Below, in pieces: positions 10,858 to 22,517 of a stretch of DNA of 64,000 nucleotides (position 1 is the first letter of the stretch; every line of letters starts with the position of its first letter). The stretch is from Scalesia atractyloides (taxonomy: Eukaryota; Streptophyta; Magnoliopsida; Asterales; Asteraceae). Under the pieces are notes generated by a model, which was not told the origin of the DNA, ran no database searches, and worked only from the letters and a program-made list of their open reading frames with translations. The position numbers and the translations under genes are program-made. The stretch covers positions 42,048,869 to 42,112,868 of the forward strand of contig CAMTDV010000018.1 of assembly GCA_947069175.1 (NCBI GenBank), read 5' to 3'.

Positions 10858-13800
10858 TTGCAGGAAAAGAAATCAAATTTCCCGTCGATTTGTAACATTT
10901 GTTGTTTGATTGATAAAGAGAAGACTCCAGAGTTAGCGTTGTTTGCTGATGTGTTAGAATTAATGGGAAGGATTCGTGAGACGAAGACATTAATGCATAA
11001 GCATACACCATACAAATCACATGTGGAATATTTCTGGAATGCGGCAAGATATGTTGAAAGTGAAAAGACAATGTTGAAAGTGAAGGTAGACGACAAAGAT
11101 TTCGAAGTTAAAATCACTGAGTTGTTTTCGCAGAGTCTTAGAGTTTGGGGACGATGAAAAAGATCCAACTGGTTATTTTGAATACATGGTTAAGGGTTGC
11201 TTTTACAGAATGGGTTACAGGGATTTCTTAATGCTACAACATGGAAGAAAGCAAACCTGGGTCGCCCATACAAGTTCTTTGTTAATTCACTGGTTCACGC
11301 GCTAATTCGTAGAAAGGGCGGTTTCGATGATATACTTGACTATCAGTTGTGCATGGTCACGGCATTGGTTTGAATCTGCCGTTTTCATGAGTAATTTTTG
11401 AGCACATGAGGAAGAACACCGGCCCTGACAAGTTTGTTCAATATCCAAGATTCGTCCAGATGTTATTAGACGACAAATTCAAGAATCTAAAGAAAGAGGA
11501 GAACGATATATTGAAGTTAGATCATATGGATAACGAGACACTTCAAAGTTTGAATCAATATCTGAGGCAAGAAACCGAGCCAGTTCTTAAACCTATGTTT
11601 GGAGCTATCAATAATAAAAATTATGTGGCGTTAGAAAAAGGAAGGTGGCGTAAAGCTACCAGTGATGATGAAAAGGATGAGTTAGATTGTTTTGAAGGTT
11701 TTATTGAAAAAAGTAGTAGGTGGTATGAAAATGAGGAGGTTCAAAAGAAAAGAAGATGGCCAACAAAGAAATAAACAACTAGAACGATACTTGTTGATGA
11801 ACCTGAAGTTCAACCAGAAGCTAACGTTGAAGTTCCAACAGATATTAATGTTGAACAAAATGTTGAAGTTCAGACAAACACTAATGTTGAACAGAATGTT
11901 GAGGAGCAGGAGTGATGATGGTGTTATCTCTGCAACATCAAATACTAAAAAGCAAACTGCTGGTGATAATAACGAGGAATCAGAAGATTTTATGGATGTA
12001 AGGGAGAAGAAATTTCAACAGGAAAAGGAACAAGAGGCTTTAAAGAAAAAGGTGTTGATGACGATATCTATATTCCATCGGAGAATGAGTCTGAAGAAGA
12101 AAGACCTATGAAGAAGTCTCGTAGAGTCAAGAGCAAGACACTTACTAAGAAGAAGTTTACTGGATCTCCTACAGAAAAAGCCAAACGAAAGTATCTTCGA
12201 AAGAAAGCTTCAAAAATCAAGAAAGCGATGGAGATTGAACAACCACCTACATCACCAACACCACCACAACCAATACTATATGTAATACAATGAAGGATTT
12301 ACTGAACTTGAAAGTCGAGTAAAGGTGCTTGAAGATAAGAACAAAGTGCTTGAAGAAGAAAATGCAGTAATGGATGGTAGAATGTAATTCTTGGAAAATG
12401 ATCGAGGATATATGAAAGGTGTTATTAAAAGTTGGTGACTGGCAATGGAAGATTAAGAAAAGTTGTGAATGATTTGGAAGATAAAAGGACTCAAAGCAAT
12501 AAGAAGTTTGATATGTTGTAGAAAGTGCTTACAAACAATTTGGGAATTGATTTTGCTACAAAGTACAATAGATTGGAAGCACAAGAAGCACGACAAAGAG
12601 TAGAGGAGAAAAAAAAGCAAGCTAAAGCTGAATCGGTTGCGTTAGAAAAGCAAAAGACTGTGAATGAAATAGTGACTATTCAGTCTGAACCGTTAGTTGA
12701 TTCTGGTGGAGGATCTAGTCCGAATGTTGAAAAAGAGCCGATAATGAATTTTGTGAGAATTGGAGATTTGGTTGACGTTTCTGATAGATCCATTAAAGAA
12801 CGAATTGCTGAATGTCGTCGTCTTATTGCTGAAAGAGCCAAAGAAAGTGAAGACAAGGATGATGAGGCTGAGAAAGGCGAAGAAGATAAAGATGATGATG
12901 ATCTATCCAAGAAAGACGATAACAAGGATGATGATGATAAGGGTGATGATGATAACACCCAAGGAGGAAAGGGATTGATTATTGAGTCTGCTAAGATCAA
13001 CGAATCGTTTGATTTGATGAATTTCTTAATGATGCAGCTAACGAAGAAAGGGAAGTTCAAAGGAAGGGGGAGCAGACAGGACCATCACATACTGAAGAAA
13101 TGTCAGGAATCTTCATAGTTAAACCATTTACAGTTGTTCCTGATAGTTACAAGCCTCGTATCTTATACCTAGAACATAATGTGGAAGAAGGTGAATTTGT
13201 CCATAACTATACAAAGGAGGATATTGCAGCTATGCTTGAAATTGATGAAAGTTTATTTGATTTCGCCTTCGAGGAAGAGTTGAACAACATCAGTGCGTTT
13301 AAGCCGAATGACTATGTTTACAACCATATTCCAGATGAAGATACGTATGATCACCTTGTGGTTGAAGATGCTTCAGATGATGATGATGACGTAACAAAGC
13401 ATTCGGGTGTTGACACTAATACTTTTCTGACGTTTGATGAAATTATTCAGTGAATTGAATGATGAAATGTTGAAAAGGAAGATTGAAGAAACTGTTAACG
13501 AAGGGAATGTGCCAAAACATATTTCCAACAAAGAAATAGCTGAAGCTTGAAAGACATGGTTCCGTGATATTTCAAAAGAAAGGAAGTTTAGGCGACCACT
13601 AGCATTCTTTACGCATGATAAAGATAACTCGTTGGGAGATATACAAAGCTGGGGTTGGCTTCTAGAGCTGAATGTTTATGCTATCAAAACCGAATTCGGA
13701 GTTCCGTATTTCTGATATCTGAATGATTTGAAGAGGTTACCGTATTGGGACGTGGAGGAGCTTGTTCAAACAAGAATTATTAACTTTTAGATGAAACTCC

Positions 13801-14457
13801 ATGATCAACGTCTCTGGAGATTGATTAAGTATGAAGCAATTCACGTTTCAACAAGTGGATATCATTTATACCAAAGAAACGCATCAAGATTGATAAAATT
13901 ATGAAAGAAAAGGATGTTACGCTTGTGATGAAACGGCCAAAAGCTATGAAGAATATGCCGTAAATGAGGATTGAACAAGATTCCCATGATTTCTTCAGGT
14001 GGTGGCAGATTGATCCTGAAACGAATGAAGTAGTGATAGTGTTGAAAGCTAATGAGAATCAAAAGATCACTTATGAAGCTACACCTGAACTGATTGCGAG
14101 AAGGAGAATTTGGGGATTATGGAAGACGATTCATATACTAGACCCGATGTGGCTAGTTAATTGTTCAAAGGAAGATGTGAAATGTTTATTCTTCAACAAA
14201 ATCTCTTTTGAGAACAGAGAGAAGACACGAGTGTTACATATCAAGGTGTGATTAATGTTTGCTATGCACATGGTATTAATTCAGGTATTATGTGGGAATC
14301 AAGATGGAGAGAGCTGGAGCGAGAAGAATTTTTGAAAGAAGAAAAGGAACTAGAAAGGATTGAAGAAAGAAATAGTGAAGCTTGTCTCAGAAGGTTTCAG
14401 TTCATGAAGTGGGCATCAGGGACAAATCAAACACCGATACCTTTTGAAGAACGTTGA
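10858..14457 (+). pseudogene. Element A ORF3: accessory protein of unknown function
   Basis: Not recognised as an enzyme. About 1,150 codons can be followed through several stops and frame changes. Part 1 (10858-11780) is a globular region shared with B (59622-60327 and 63374-63715), with YPRFVQMLLDDKF near 11441 and a W-R-K-x-x-S-D-D-E motif near 11650. Part 2 (12108-12293) is very basic and NLS-like. Part 3 (12294-12700) is a probable coiled coil. Part 4 (12840-12960) is an Asp/Lys-rich run. Part 5 (13100-14457) is a C-terminal region with a WGWLLELNVYAI stretch and a Glu/Arg-rich helix. No signal peptide or membrane segment is visible, which argues against an envelope role. Confidence 0.7.
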
Positions 14458-14535
14458 AAGCCAAGGAAACATTTCTTTGGACGTTAATGTTAAAAAATTT
14501 AAGCTTTTGAAGACTGACCAAGACTACGACAACAT

Positions 14536-14548
14536 CCAAGGGGGAGTT
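14536..14548 (+). other. Polypurine tract of element A
   Basis: CCAAGGGGGAGTT directly before the 3' LTR, identical to the tract of element N. Confidence 0.9.
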
Positions 14549-14938
14549 TGTTGATGCACGGTGTCTATGGTCTACGTCTTAGGTCCAGTTGTGTCGAAAT
14601 AGGGTTTGTAATTGTTAGATTTGAAAGTTTTGAATGTTATGTATACACTTCGTATGAAGTGTCCAACTCGTACGAAGTGAACACTTTGTACGAGCTGTCA
14701 CTTGGTGCGAAGTGTTGGGTCTATATATAGGTCTCTTGGGTCTTTCAATGTAAGAACTTTTGGAGATTGAAAGCGAAGCTCTGTCAGATTTCTGGCTCAT
14801 TGTAAACATTAATCAATTGAATGAAATCAGTCATTTAAAAGTATATCTTGTGTAACTGTCACTAATTCATAATAATTCCGCGATTATGGACTAGATAAAA
14901 AATTTGGTACCTTTGCTAAGGAGGAAATCGATCCTACA
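14549..14938 (+). repeat. 3' LTR of element A
   Basis: 390 bp, TGTTGATGCACGG...GATCCTACA. It is similar at both ends to the LTRs of N and B. It contains the A-type palindrome array, TATATATA at 14722-14729 and a GCGAAGCTCTG block near 14771 shared with B and N. No second copy lies in the window. Confidence 0.85.
14646..14715 (+). promoter_or_regulatory. A-type palindrome array upstream of the LTR TATA box
   Basis: Four copies at an 18-nt step: 14646 (CACTTCGTATGAAGTG), 14664 (CAACTCGTACGAAGTG), 14682 (CACTTTGTACGAGCTG) and 14700 (CACTTGGTGCGAAGTG). TATATATA follows 6 bp later. The location suggests binding sites for a transcription factor, probably a dimer given the two-fold symmetry. Confidence 0.75.
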
Positions 14939-16900
14939 GTCATGAATACAAGTATGTAAAGCATAAACTAAATCATCTAATTCTCCTAAACAACCAAGTG
15001 CCTTAACTAGATGATTGCATTCCAAACATGGACAGTGTTTGAAGACTTGGTGTAGTCTTATTCACTTTCTTACTTGGAGGTTGTTTGGTGACTTAGGAGG
15101 TCAACTTAAACACCTATCATTTCTCGAACAATCAACAATCCAAACTATCCAAACTATCCAAAAAATGTGATTTCTGGAAACTTGAAGATGTTCAAGAAAT
15201 GAAATAGGATGAACAAGGTTTTGAAAAGTTTGACAAAAAAATGAATTTAAATTCAACTTTAGGCCTCAAAATGGTGATATTCCAACTTTGTTTACCATGG
15301 TAAACTTGTGGATACACTCCATGAGGTTATCCAAGTAGGAAGAAAGCAAGAAATGACAAGAAGATGGAAGAAAAAGTATTCAAAACTCAATGTTTTGAAC
15401 CTTGGTATAATCTGCCAACACTTGAAGTTTTTGATGATTTGGGAAGATTAGAGATTGATTTAAGAGTGTGTAAAGTGTTTAGGATGTATGAAGAAAAAGT
15501 ATTCAAAACTCAATGTTTTGAACCTTGGTGTCCAATCTAATTACATTTGAAGCACGTTCCACTGTCTTTTACAACAGAGGATTCCTCAACGTATTTACAT
15601 GGTTGTTGAGTGAAAATTCCTCTCTAGATTGTTTGAAAACTTGAATTTCTTTGTATTATCTGAACATGCAGGTACAAAAGTCATTTTCTTCACCAATTTT
15701 AATTGTCTGAAAACTTGACTTTCTTTGTATTCCTCATAGACTTGTCTGAATAAGTGAAGTGCTGAAAAATGTTCCTTAGTCGGTTCAACATCAGGTTTGA
15801 TCCCATGGCTAATCTCCTCATTTTGTATTTTATTATTATACTATAAAAACTAATAAAAGAGGTTGCTCGGTTGGTTGGATCGCAGACTTGAATGAAGGTA
15901 GGATTGTTTCAGAAATGAAGGTAGGATTGTTTCAGGGGCTATTTTGCAAATTCTGCAAAACTATGCCTTTTCGCGTAAAACGCTTTCCAGAACATGTACG
16001 GACATCCAAAATTTTTTGTAATCATTAAATATTATATTTTAGCAATTGGAATGCAAAAATATCATTCGTTACGCTTGTACGGTCGCGCACGCGTTCGTTA
16101 CGATGTTCATCGTATTTAACCAAAAACCGCAACCGTATGACCAAACGAACCGACATCCGAAGCATTTTTGAGCACATTTCAAGATCCCTATACTTTATTG
16201 TCCTTATAAAGCTTGAAAATGGGGTTAACGGGTGTTAAAAGTGCCAAAATGCGTCAAAAACAAGTTCAGGGGCCATTTCTGTCAATTCTGAAACTTCAGC
16301 CCCTGCAAGGGCCTTACCGACCGTAAGACCTAACCCCATACGGCCCGTAAGGGGTCCCCAGCTCATCAGAATTGTTAAATCAAGATGGCAGCTTCTTGTT
16401 AAATGCCTTGTTGACTCACCAAATGAATTTGCCACCTTCCCTTCTGCATTTGACACCTAAGGAGACACTAATCAAGTTCAGGGATGACTCATGGACACTT
16501 GTCATGATCACATGAACCCAATTCAAGTATAAAAACCATGGTGTCTTCATTCTTGAACTTTTGCAACCATCTCTTTTGTCCCATTTTGCTTCAATCAGAA
16601 TTTGGCAACCATCATGGAGCTTTCTCTGGTGTTCTAGATCAATCTTTGGTGTTTGTAAGTGTTCTCTTTCATGCTTGTTTCAATCTTGTAGTTTAATTGG
16701 ATTAAAAGTCATAAAATTTGACTTTTTTTTTACTTCCAGAATTGACTTTTTTTTACTTCCAGAATTGATCAACTAAAAATCCAATAGAACCTTGCAATAT
16801 GATGGTAATCAAGATGGTTAGGATCCCTAATGATCATACCTACTGATTTCTATAATTTCTAGTCATTTTGACAAGTCAAAGTTTCGGTCAAAATTCGGGT
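14939..16900. other. Unassigned repetitive-looking intergenic sequence
   Basis: No gene found. It holds a 40-bp direct repeat (15367-15406 and 15490-15529, step 123 bp), a tandem repeat of ATGAAGGTAGGATTGTTTCA near 15891 and 15915, and a duplicated T-rich segment near 16720-16765. The C/G-rich stretch around 16260-16370 resembles the style of gypsy LTRs, but I cannot place its ends. Confidence 0.4.
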
Positions 16901-18834
16901 GTCAAAACAGTTTGTTTTGATGCCAAAACTCTTTTATAAACCTATTTAAACATGTCAAAACAAGTCTAAATCGTCACTCTCATTGTAGTGCTTGTTTAGA
17001 GTCGAAAAGTTGAACGGTTTGACTACCGCTTTGACTTTCGAATCTGACCCATTTGGTGGATCTTCGGACCCGACCAAATACATATTTGTGACCATAAATA
17101 TATAGGGAAAAACCCTCTGAGGTTATACCTTATGGTCATGTTGTTTGGATTGTGTTATGGTAATTAGTTGTAATATTCCTTAAAAATGACCAAAATACCC
17201 TTTTTGCAATCAATTATAAACATATGTAACACAAGTTTTGACATACAATCTGATCAAAAACATTATTAAACATATTTTGGTAACTTAGACTTATCATGAC
17301 ACATATCTAACAATCCGAATGCGTAGTTACGCAAATGACGCGTTAAAGTGGCTTAAACTACCTTAACGGGTCATAACGAGCCAAACGCACACAAAAATCT
17401 TTCTAACTCAGAATGTTAACTTATTAAACCATGTCATATGAGTCCCAATACTCATTTGGTTCATAAGGTACCATTCTATCCAAATCCTCTGATTTCAAGT
17501 TTCGATATTTACATTGTTATCCACTTATAGGACACGCTTGAATTCTCGGATCTTTGAGCTTTGGTTTTCTTTTGATCCAAGATTCAATAGCAATCACAAG
17601 TGAGTACATAGCTCCCCTCTTTTATGCTTTGCAAATATTTTGTGGTGATTCATATGTGATAAATCATTTTCGAGTTTACAAAATACAAATACTATGGTTT
17701 ATATAAACAATACGATTTCAATAATGTGAACAAACTTGTTGGCGCGTTGTATCCATAACAAGAATGACATTCATTAACAATGGCCAAGCCGACCAGTAGT
17801 AAGTTACGACCCCTAGGACTGACAATCCCATTACCAAAATTCTTGGGGTTTGTGGGGAAGTTTGGGAAGCGACTGAAAATTTATTTGTAACAAACCCTAT
17901 GGTGGTTTGTTATACGATTAAGGGACCCCATGGGTGGTCTCGAACAAGTCAACAAAGGTTTGAATGTATTCACGAAACGACCAAAAGTTTCACAACTAAA
18001 ACAAGGAACGAAGAACTATTGGTTTATAACAAGGAACGATGAACGATTGGTTTATAACAAGGAACGATGAACAATTGGTTTATAACAAGAACAATGAACA
18101 ATGGATGATTGGTTTATGGTAAGTGATTTAGATAACGTGATGAGTGTAATGTCATAAAAGCATGGTGGATACGCCGCTGGTACTTTCTATATATAAGTGC
18201 TTTTATCGTATTACATTTGTGGCCTTATTTTCATCACTTGAACAAATGTTTTTCAAACAAAGACACACAACAATTTTCGATTAAAGATATTAACCATACG
18301 AGTTATTCCAAGACAATTTACAACTTGGATTTATAAAAAAAATATTTTCGAGTCGAGGTTATGGCTACTAGATTTTATAAACTTTTAATCGCTTGTTTTA
18401 GTCGATTAACTATTGCAATATCAAAGGCTTTCAAAACAAGGTTTTCACCTACGACTCTAGCAGTCGGATTATGTATTGCAATATATATAAAGCCATGGAC
18501 TTGACACACTCACCAAAACATATGTACTCACCGGCATATTTTTGCTGGCTCGTTTTCACATATGTTTCAGGGAACAATGCTTGATGATTCTGATGCATGC
18601 TCATATAGGATTTGGACGGGCCTTAGTGACTATAAAACAAGAAAGACAATAATTAAGCATGTTTTGTTTATTTGGTTGTTTTAAAACGTTTCTAGACAAT
18701 TATGACAATATAATCTATGTTTAATATTCAATAAAACGAAACATCAAATACCATTTGTTGTGAAACAATCTGTTAACATGACTCCCCAAGTGTTTCCGCT
18801 TTGTGTTGTTTTTTACGTGATTTGGGGTGTTACT
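16901..18834 (+). repeat. Degraded long LTR (chromovirus-like), 3' end only
   Basis: The segment ends near 18834 with TTTCCGCT...TTTGGGGTGTTAC, like the G1 LTR end (TTTCCGCTGCGCC...TTTGGGGTGTTACA in element orientation). No PBS follows, so this is a solo or truncated LTR. Inside are a TATA-like CTATATATAAG near 18189 and a 27-bp tandem repeat (about 18000-18115, unit containing TTGGTTTATAACAAGGAAC). The 5' boundary is uncertain and may lie further left. Confidence 0.4.
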
Positions 18835-18889
18835 TAAAAAATAATAAATTGACTGTTTTGGTGGGACCATCATCATTGTTGAAATGGGC

Positions 18890-19175
18890 CTGGCCCAAGC
18901 CATCTCGAGTTACTGTTCCGAGATGGGCCAGGCCCAATTCGAGGGATTTAATGCTTAATTTGAAATAGTTCGAGTCATTTCGAACTCATCTTGTATCTCG
19001 GATCCTCTTATCTCAAACTACTTCTCGAACTGATAGGTTAGATACCTTTGCATCTCGGATAGGATCTCAGATAATGACTCGGATGAATCTCGAATTGTTC
19101 TCGGATGGACTTAATGTCATCTCGAATAAACCCTATGCATCTCGGATATCATCCGTGATAGATATAAGGTTTATC
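18890..19175 (+). repeat. ATCTCGGAT motif array before element F ORF3
   Basis: Around ten copies of ATCTCGGAT, its reverse complement ATCCGAGAT or close variants (TCTCGAA, TTCGAG) lie within 290 bp, for example near 18994, 19050, 19138 and 19171. The copy near 19138 is followed by ATCCGTGAT, forming an imperfect inverted repeat. The position, upstream of an ORF3, parallels the arrays of A and B, although the LTR at 21691 lacks this motif. Confidence 0.6.
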
Positions 19176-19456
19176 CGAGATGACAAGGGGTCATTAATTT
19201 GAACTATGTCATCCAAGATCCTTTGAACCCTGTTCATCCTAAATGTTTGAACCTAGTCTTTCGAGTCTTGTTGACCAGTTCAATATGATTTGAACCTTAA
19301 ATGGTTGAATGGTTCAAATCTCGTTTTGAACCCTTGATCTTTCTTGAACTGTTGACTTGTTGGTTCTTTGAGTCATTTGATGTTAGGTCAAATGATCAAA
19401 GGGTCTAATAAGTTACACTTTCTACAAAGACTTACGGTTTTGTTCAAGTGTAGAAA

Positions 19457-21575
19457 ATGGTGCAACAGATGCTAGAAAGACGCAAACTGGATGTTGAAGC
19501 TTTTCATAATCAAGCCTTCTGTCTTTCGGATCATCCAGCAGAGTACTATCAGATGTTCCATTCGCTGATACTTAGCCTAACTCTTGCCGTCTCACTCATG
19601 CATTGAAGACAAACCTAGTCATTGATGAAGACATGATTCAATATTTTTGAATCAATTCCAAAGTCAGGAGTGGTGGAACAACAATCGAGCCAAAGATTCA
19701 GGAAAAGGACATTGTTGTTACGGAGAATGTAGTGCGAGAAGTGTTAAAGTTTTGAGATAATGAACGTTATCCTACCGCCTATGATAGAGAGAATGTGATT
19801 AAAGCGCTTCGTCGAATGAGCTATGAAGGATCCTATCCTACAGTGTTGAAGAAGCTTTTTCCACCATACTGGAGGTGTCTAGCTCATATTCTCCTATTAT
19901 GCATTTTCGAAAACAAAGGCGGTCAAGGTCAGATGAATCAAACATAAATGGCTGTATTAGTTACTTTGGTCAACAACTGGGAATAAAACTTCTCAGCTTT
20001 TATTTTTTATAACATGAAGAATATGCTGGAGAAAACGAAAAAGGTCTTTCTTTATATCTAAGATTCATACAGGTGATTATCGACAAGAAATATACAGAGC
20101 TGAAGAAAGGAACAAACATTTTGAATCTAAAGCTGTTGGGTCCCAATTGTTTTGAAGCTGCAAGCAAGCAATGAGAGAAGGATTACATAAAGTACAAGTT
20201 CAGGGGATTGTATGACTTGGTGAAACATGGTAGATTTCCAGAGGTAGCACATGTACCTAAGCATGTTAATGTGATTATGGCTGAAGAACACGTCGTGCAA
20301 ATCGTTGGTGGACCACAGAAGCCTGAACCAGAAATGGAAGACCTGGTATCTGATGATGAAGATACAGAGCATGTTGCAACAGAAAAAGCGGAGGCACCTT
20401 TCAAGGAATTAAATGAAATATCCGCAGAGAATATTTCTGCCCTTCTTGCATCACTACAGGATGATTCAAGGATCCCTCCTCCCAGAATCATTCCTACACA
20501 GACTGAAACCAAAGTTGAGACACCGGTTATCCCCGAGCCTGCAAGCTAAAAGGTCATTCCCAAGCCAATTATGCATGAAGCCCCGATCACAGATAGACCA
20601 ACAAGTTCAAGTGGTGTTCATACTGAAGCTGGAAGTTCTGGTGCTGGATTATCTGAACACGACGAAGCTGCAATGAGGATGGCTGCAAAAAAGATGGTAT
20701 TGATTGAGCAGTTCGACAGTGATGATGATGCAGTGGTAGATGTTGGCAAGCTGCAACGAAGGGTAATTCTATTGGAACAATATAATGAACTGAAGAATGC
20801 TCTGATAACATCGCTGCAAAATCAAGTAACCATTAGAGATCAAGCGATCGAGCAGCTGCAAGGTGATGTGAGCTTGTTGATGGCCGAGGTATTTGAAATG
20901 AAAGCAAAGCTACAAAAGAAGTTTGGAAAAGAATTTTCTGACAAAAAGGTCTCTGATCGTTACACTATGGAACTAGGTTCGAGCTTCTACGACAAAGTGT
21001 GAAGCAAATTGGAAGTAAAGTGTTGGAAGTACGATCATGATAGAAAGCTTTGGTTGGTGAAAAGAGAAAGTGGACACAAAGAGTATTATTCCAAGCAGTC
21101 ACAGTTTGAGTCATGGATGAAAACTGATTTAAAGAGTTTGTTGTGCACTCCATATACAGACTCTGATCCAAACCAACGGGGTATGAGATAGGCATTTCAT
21201 TCAAAGCTCGAATATGAAGTGACACACAATTTCCCGACAATGAAGACTGCTGAGACATATCTGAAGAAAAACCCAGGAATCCGTGATTCTTACACCAACA
21301 AACGAATGAAATCGGTTATTCGACGACCAACCAAAAAAGAAAAGGTTATTCCTGCTGCTCCAAAGTTTCCAAAAGGGGTGCTCAAGAACTTCTATTATTG
21401 GGCTTATGATCTTAAGATGGTAGAGGCAGTGATTGTGACTAAACAAATGGCGTTCAGATTGTCAGACATGCTGGAACTCATAAGTTTTAATGAGGAAGAT
21501 ATCAAGATTCTAGGTCAGCACCTAATCCATACAAGTGAAAATACGAAGCGTGTACAAAGTCCTGGGCCAGCGTAG
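19457..21575 (+). pseudogene. Element F ORF3: accessory protein of unknown function
   Basis: A distant relative of the A, B and D accessory frames. The N-terminal part (19457-20040) is broken by stops and frameshifts but shows RRMSYEGSYPTVLKKLFPPYWR near 19815. From 20208 to 21575 a single frame continues with three stops (20547, 21000, 21189). It holds an acidic segment (DLVSDDEDTEH), a low-complexity Pro/Ser part, a coiled coil (20750-20930), then W-K-Y-D-H-D-R-K-L-W (21027) and a basic C-terminal stretch. No membrane segment. A PPT and LTR follow 100 bp later. Confidence 0.6.
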
Positions 21576-21677
21576 TGGCAACAGTGATTCAAAACAAGCT
21601 TTACGTTAATCTAGGGCCATTTTTTGGAGAAAACGGTTAGTAAACTTTGAAGAAGCTTGCCACACTAATGTAGTAAA

Positions 21678-21690
21678 CCTAGGGGGAGAT
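21678..21690 (+). other. Polypurine tract of element F
   Basis: CCTAGGGGGAGAT immediately before the LTR at 21691, so this LTR is the 3' LTR of the element that carries the upstream ORF3. Confidence 0.8.
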
Positions 21691-22068
21691 TGCTAGATCA
21701 TAATTAGGTTTATGCATTAGTGAATGTAATTAGTTTGGGCTATATTATGTAATAGGCTTGGGGTTAGTTTTGGGCCTAAGGGCTTTGGATAATGGAGCAC
21801 TAACCCTAGTAGTATAAATAGTAAATGATGTAATTAAAGTGGTGGTTTTTTTGGTGGCAACAACTTGTATTAGACAAATCCTTGTGTGCAAGTTGAATCA
21901 TTCTATCTATCTTCATCTTATTTCTTTCTTGATTATAGCTTGTTTGTGTGATACCACCACCATCTAAGCTACGTGCGATATCAAAAGATCTGTTTATCAG
22001 GACTTTCAATTATTGTTTGAGCTTAAATAGTATTTCTAATCACAAACCTTGTAAACTCGGACCTAACA
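21691..22068 (+). repeat. LTR shared by elements F (3') and D (5')
   Basis: 378 bp, TGCTAGATC...GGACCTAACA (second terminal T changed to C). It is flanked on the left by a PPT and on the right, after two bases, by a PBS. One LTR between two internal regions is the arrangement expected from a tandem element or from LTR-LTR recombination. A TATA-like GTATAAATAG lies near 21812. The PBS neighbourhood resembles that of element E. Confidence 0.8.
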
Positions 22069-22070
22069 AT

Positions 22071-22084
22071 TGGTATTAGAGCTT
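22071..22084 (+). other. Primer-binding site of element D
   Basis: TGGTATTAGAGCTT, the initiator-Met type with one C-to-T change, two bases after the LTR. Element C uses the same variant (60810). Confidence 0.8.
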
Positions 22085-22243
22085 GGTCACGTTAAACTCG
22101 ATTTCACAATTAGTTTAACGTACAAAGATCAACTCTACAAAGATCCAATACTCTTCGTAGCACAGAGTTACATAGGGAAGAACTAATTAGTGTCTTTCAC
22201 ATACTCTGTTTTTCTTATAAAGAACAAGAGAAAATAGCACAAA

Positions 22244-22517
22244 ATGATCCCTACAATACCGGCTTCAGTAATAAACCACCAAAACTTGTCAGATCTGAAT
22301 TTAACATCTAGCAACATAGGGTGCGCCATATACTAGCTCAACAAAATACATGGTGTTTGAAGTCTGTTGTCTTTGGATCACATATTCCAAAGGTATCAAA
22401 TGCCAAGAACCCAAATGTATTTGAGCCAAAGAAGCCGGATAACTATCCTAAGCAAGATTGTCAAAAATTCGAGCTAGATGTTAAAGCCTTTGGAATCATA
22501 GGTATGGCTCTGCCGAA
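22244..22517 (+). pseudogene. gag: Element D gag, N-terminal part
   Basis: Starts at the ATG in ACAAAATGATCC. Fragments in two frames match the N-terminal Gag of E: NLSDLNLTSSN, KPDNYPKQDCQKFELDVKAF and MALPNE. It stops at the left breakpoint of G1. About 350 bp of gag, judged against E, are missing between here and the right part at 33333. Confidence 0.75.

Larger units (their letters stand above)
1875..14938 (+). mobile_element. Element A: Ty1/copia with ORF3, 5'-truncated, split by N
   Basis: The parts are RT-RNaseH (1880-3688), a 3' non-coding spacer (3689-4517 and 9766-10857), ORF3 (10858-14457), PPT (14536) and 3' LTR (14549-14938). No 5' LTR, gag or integrase is present. Spacer sequence before 4518 and after 9765 is collinear with the uninterrupted spacer of element B (57428-59600), which shows that N (4518-9760) was inserted later. 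LTR ends and pol resemble B, but the short palindromic motif is different. Confidence 0.85.

Noticed and set aside
12680..13060. Ser-rich minus-strand open frame
   Set aside because: Antisense reading of the Asp/Lys-rich segment of element A ORF3.
16235..16456. 73-codon minus-strand frame near 16.3 kb
   Set aside because: No recognisable domain; lies in LTR-like GC-rich sequence.
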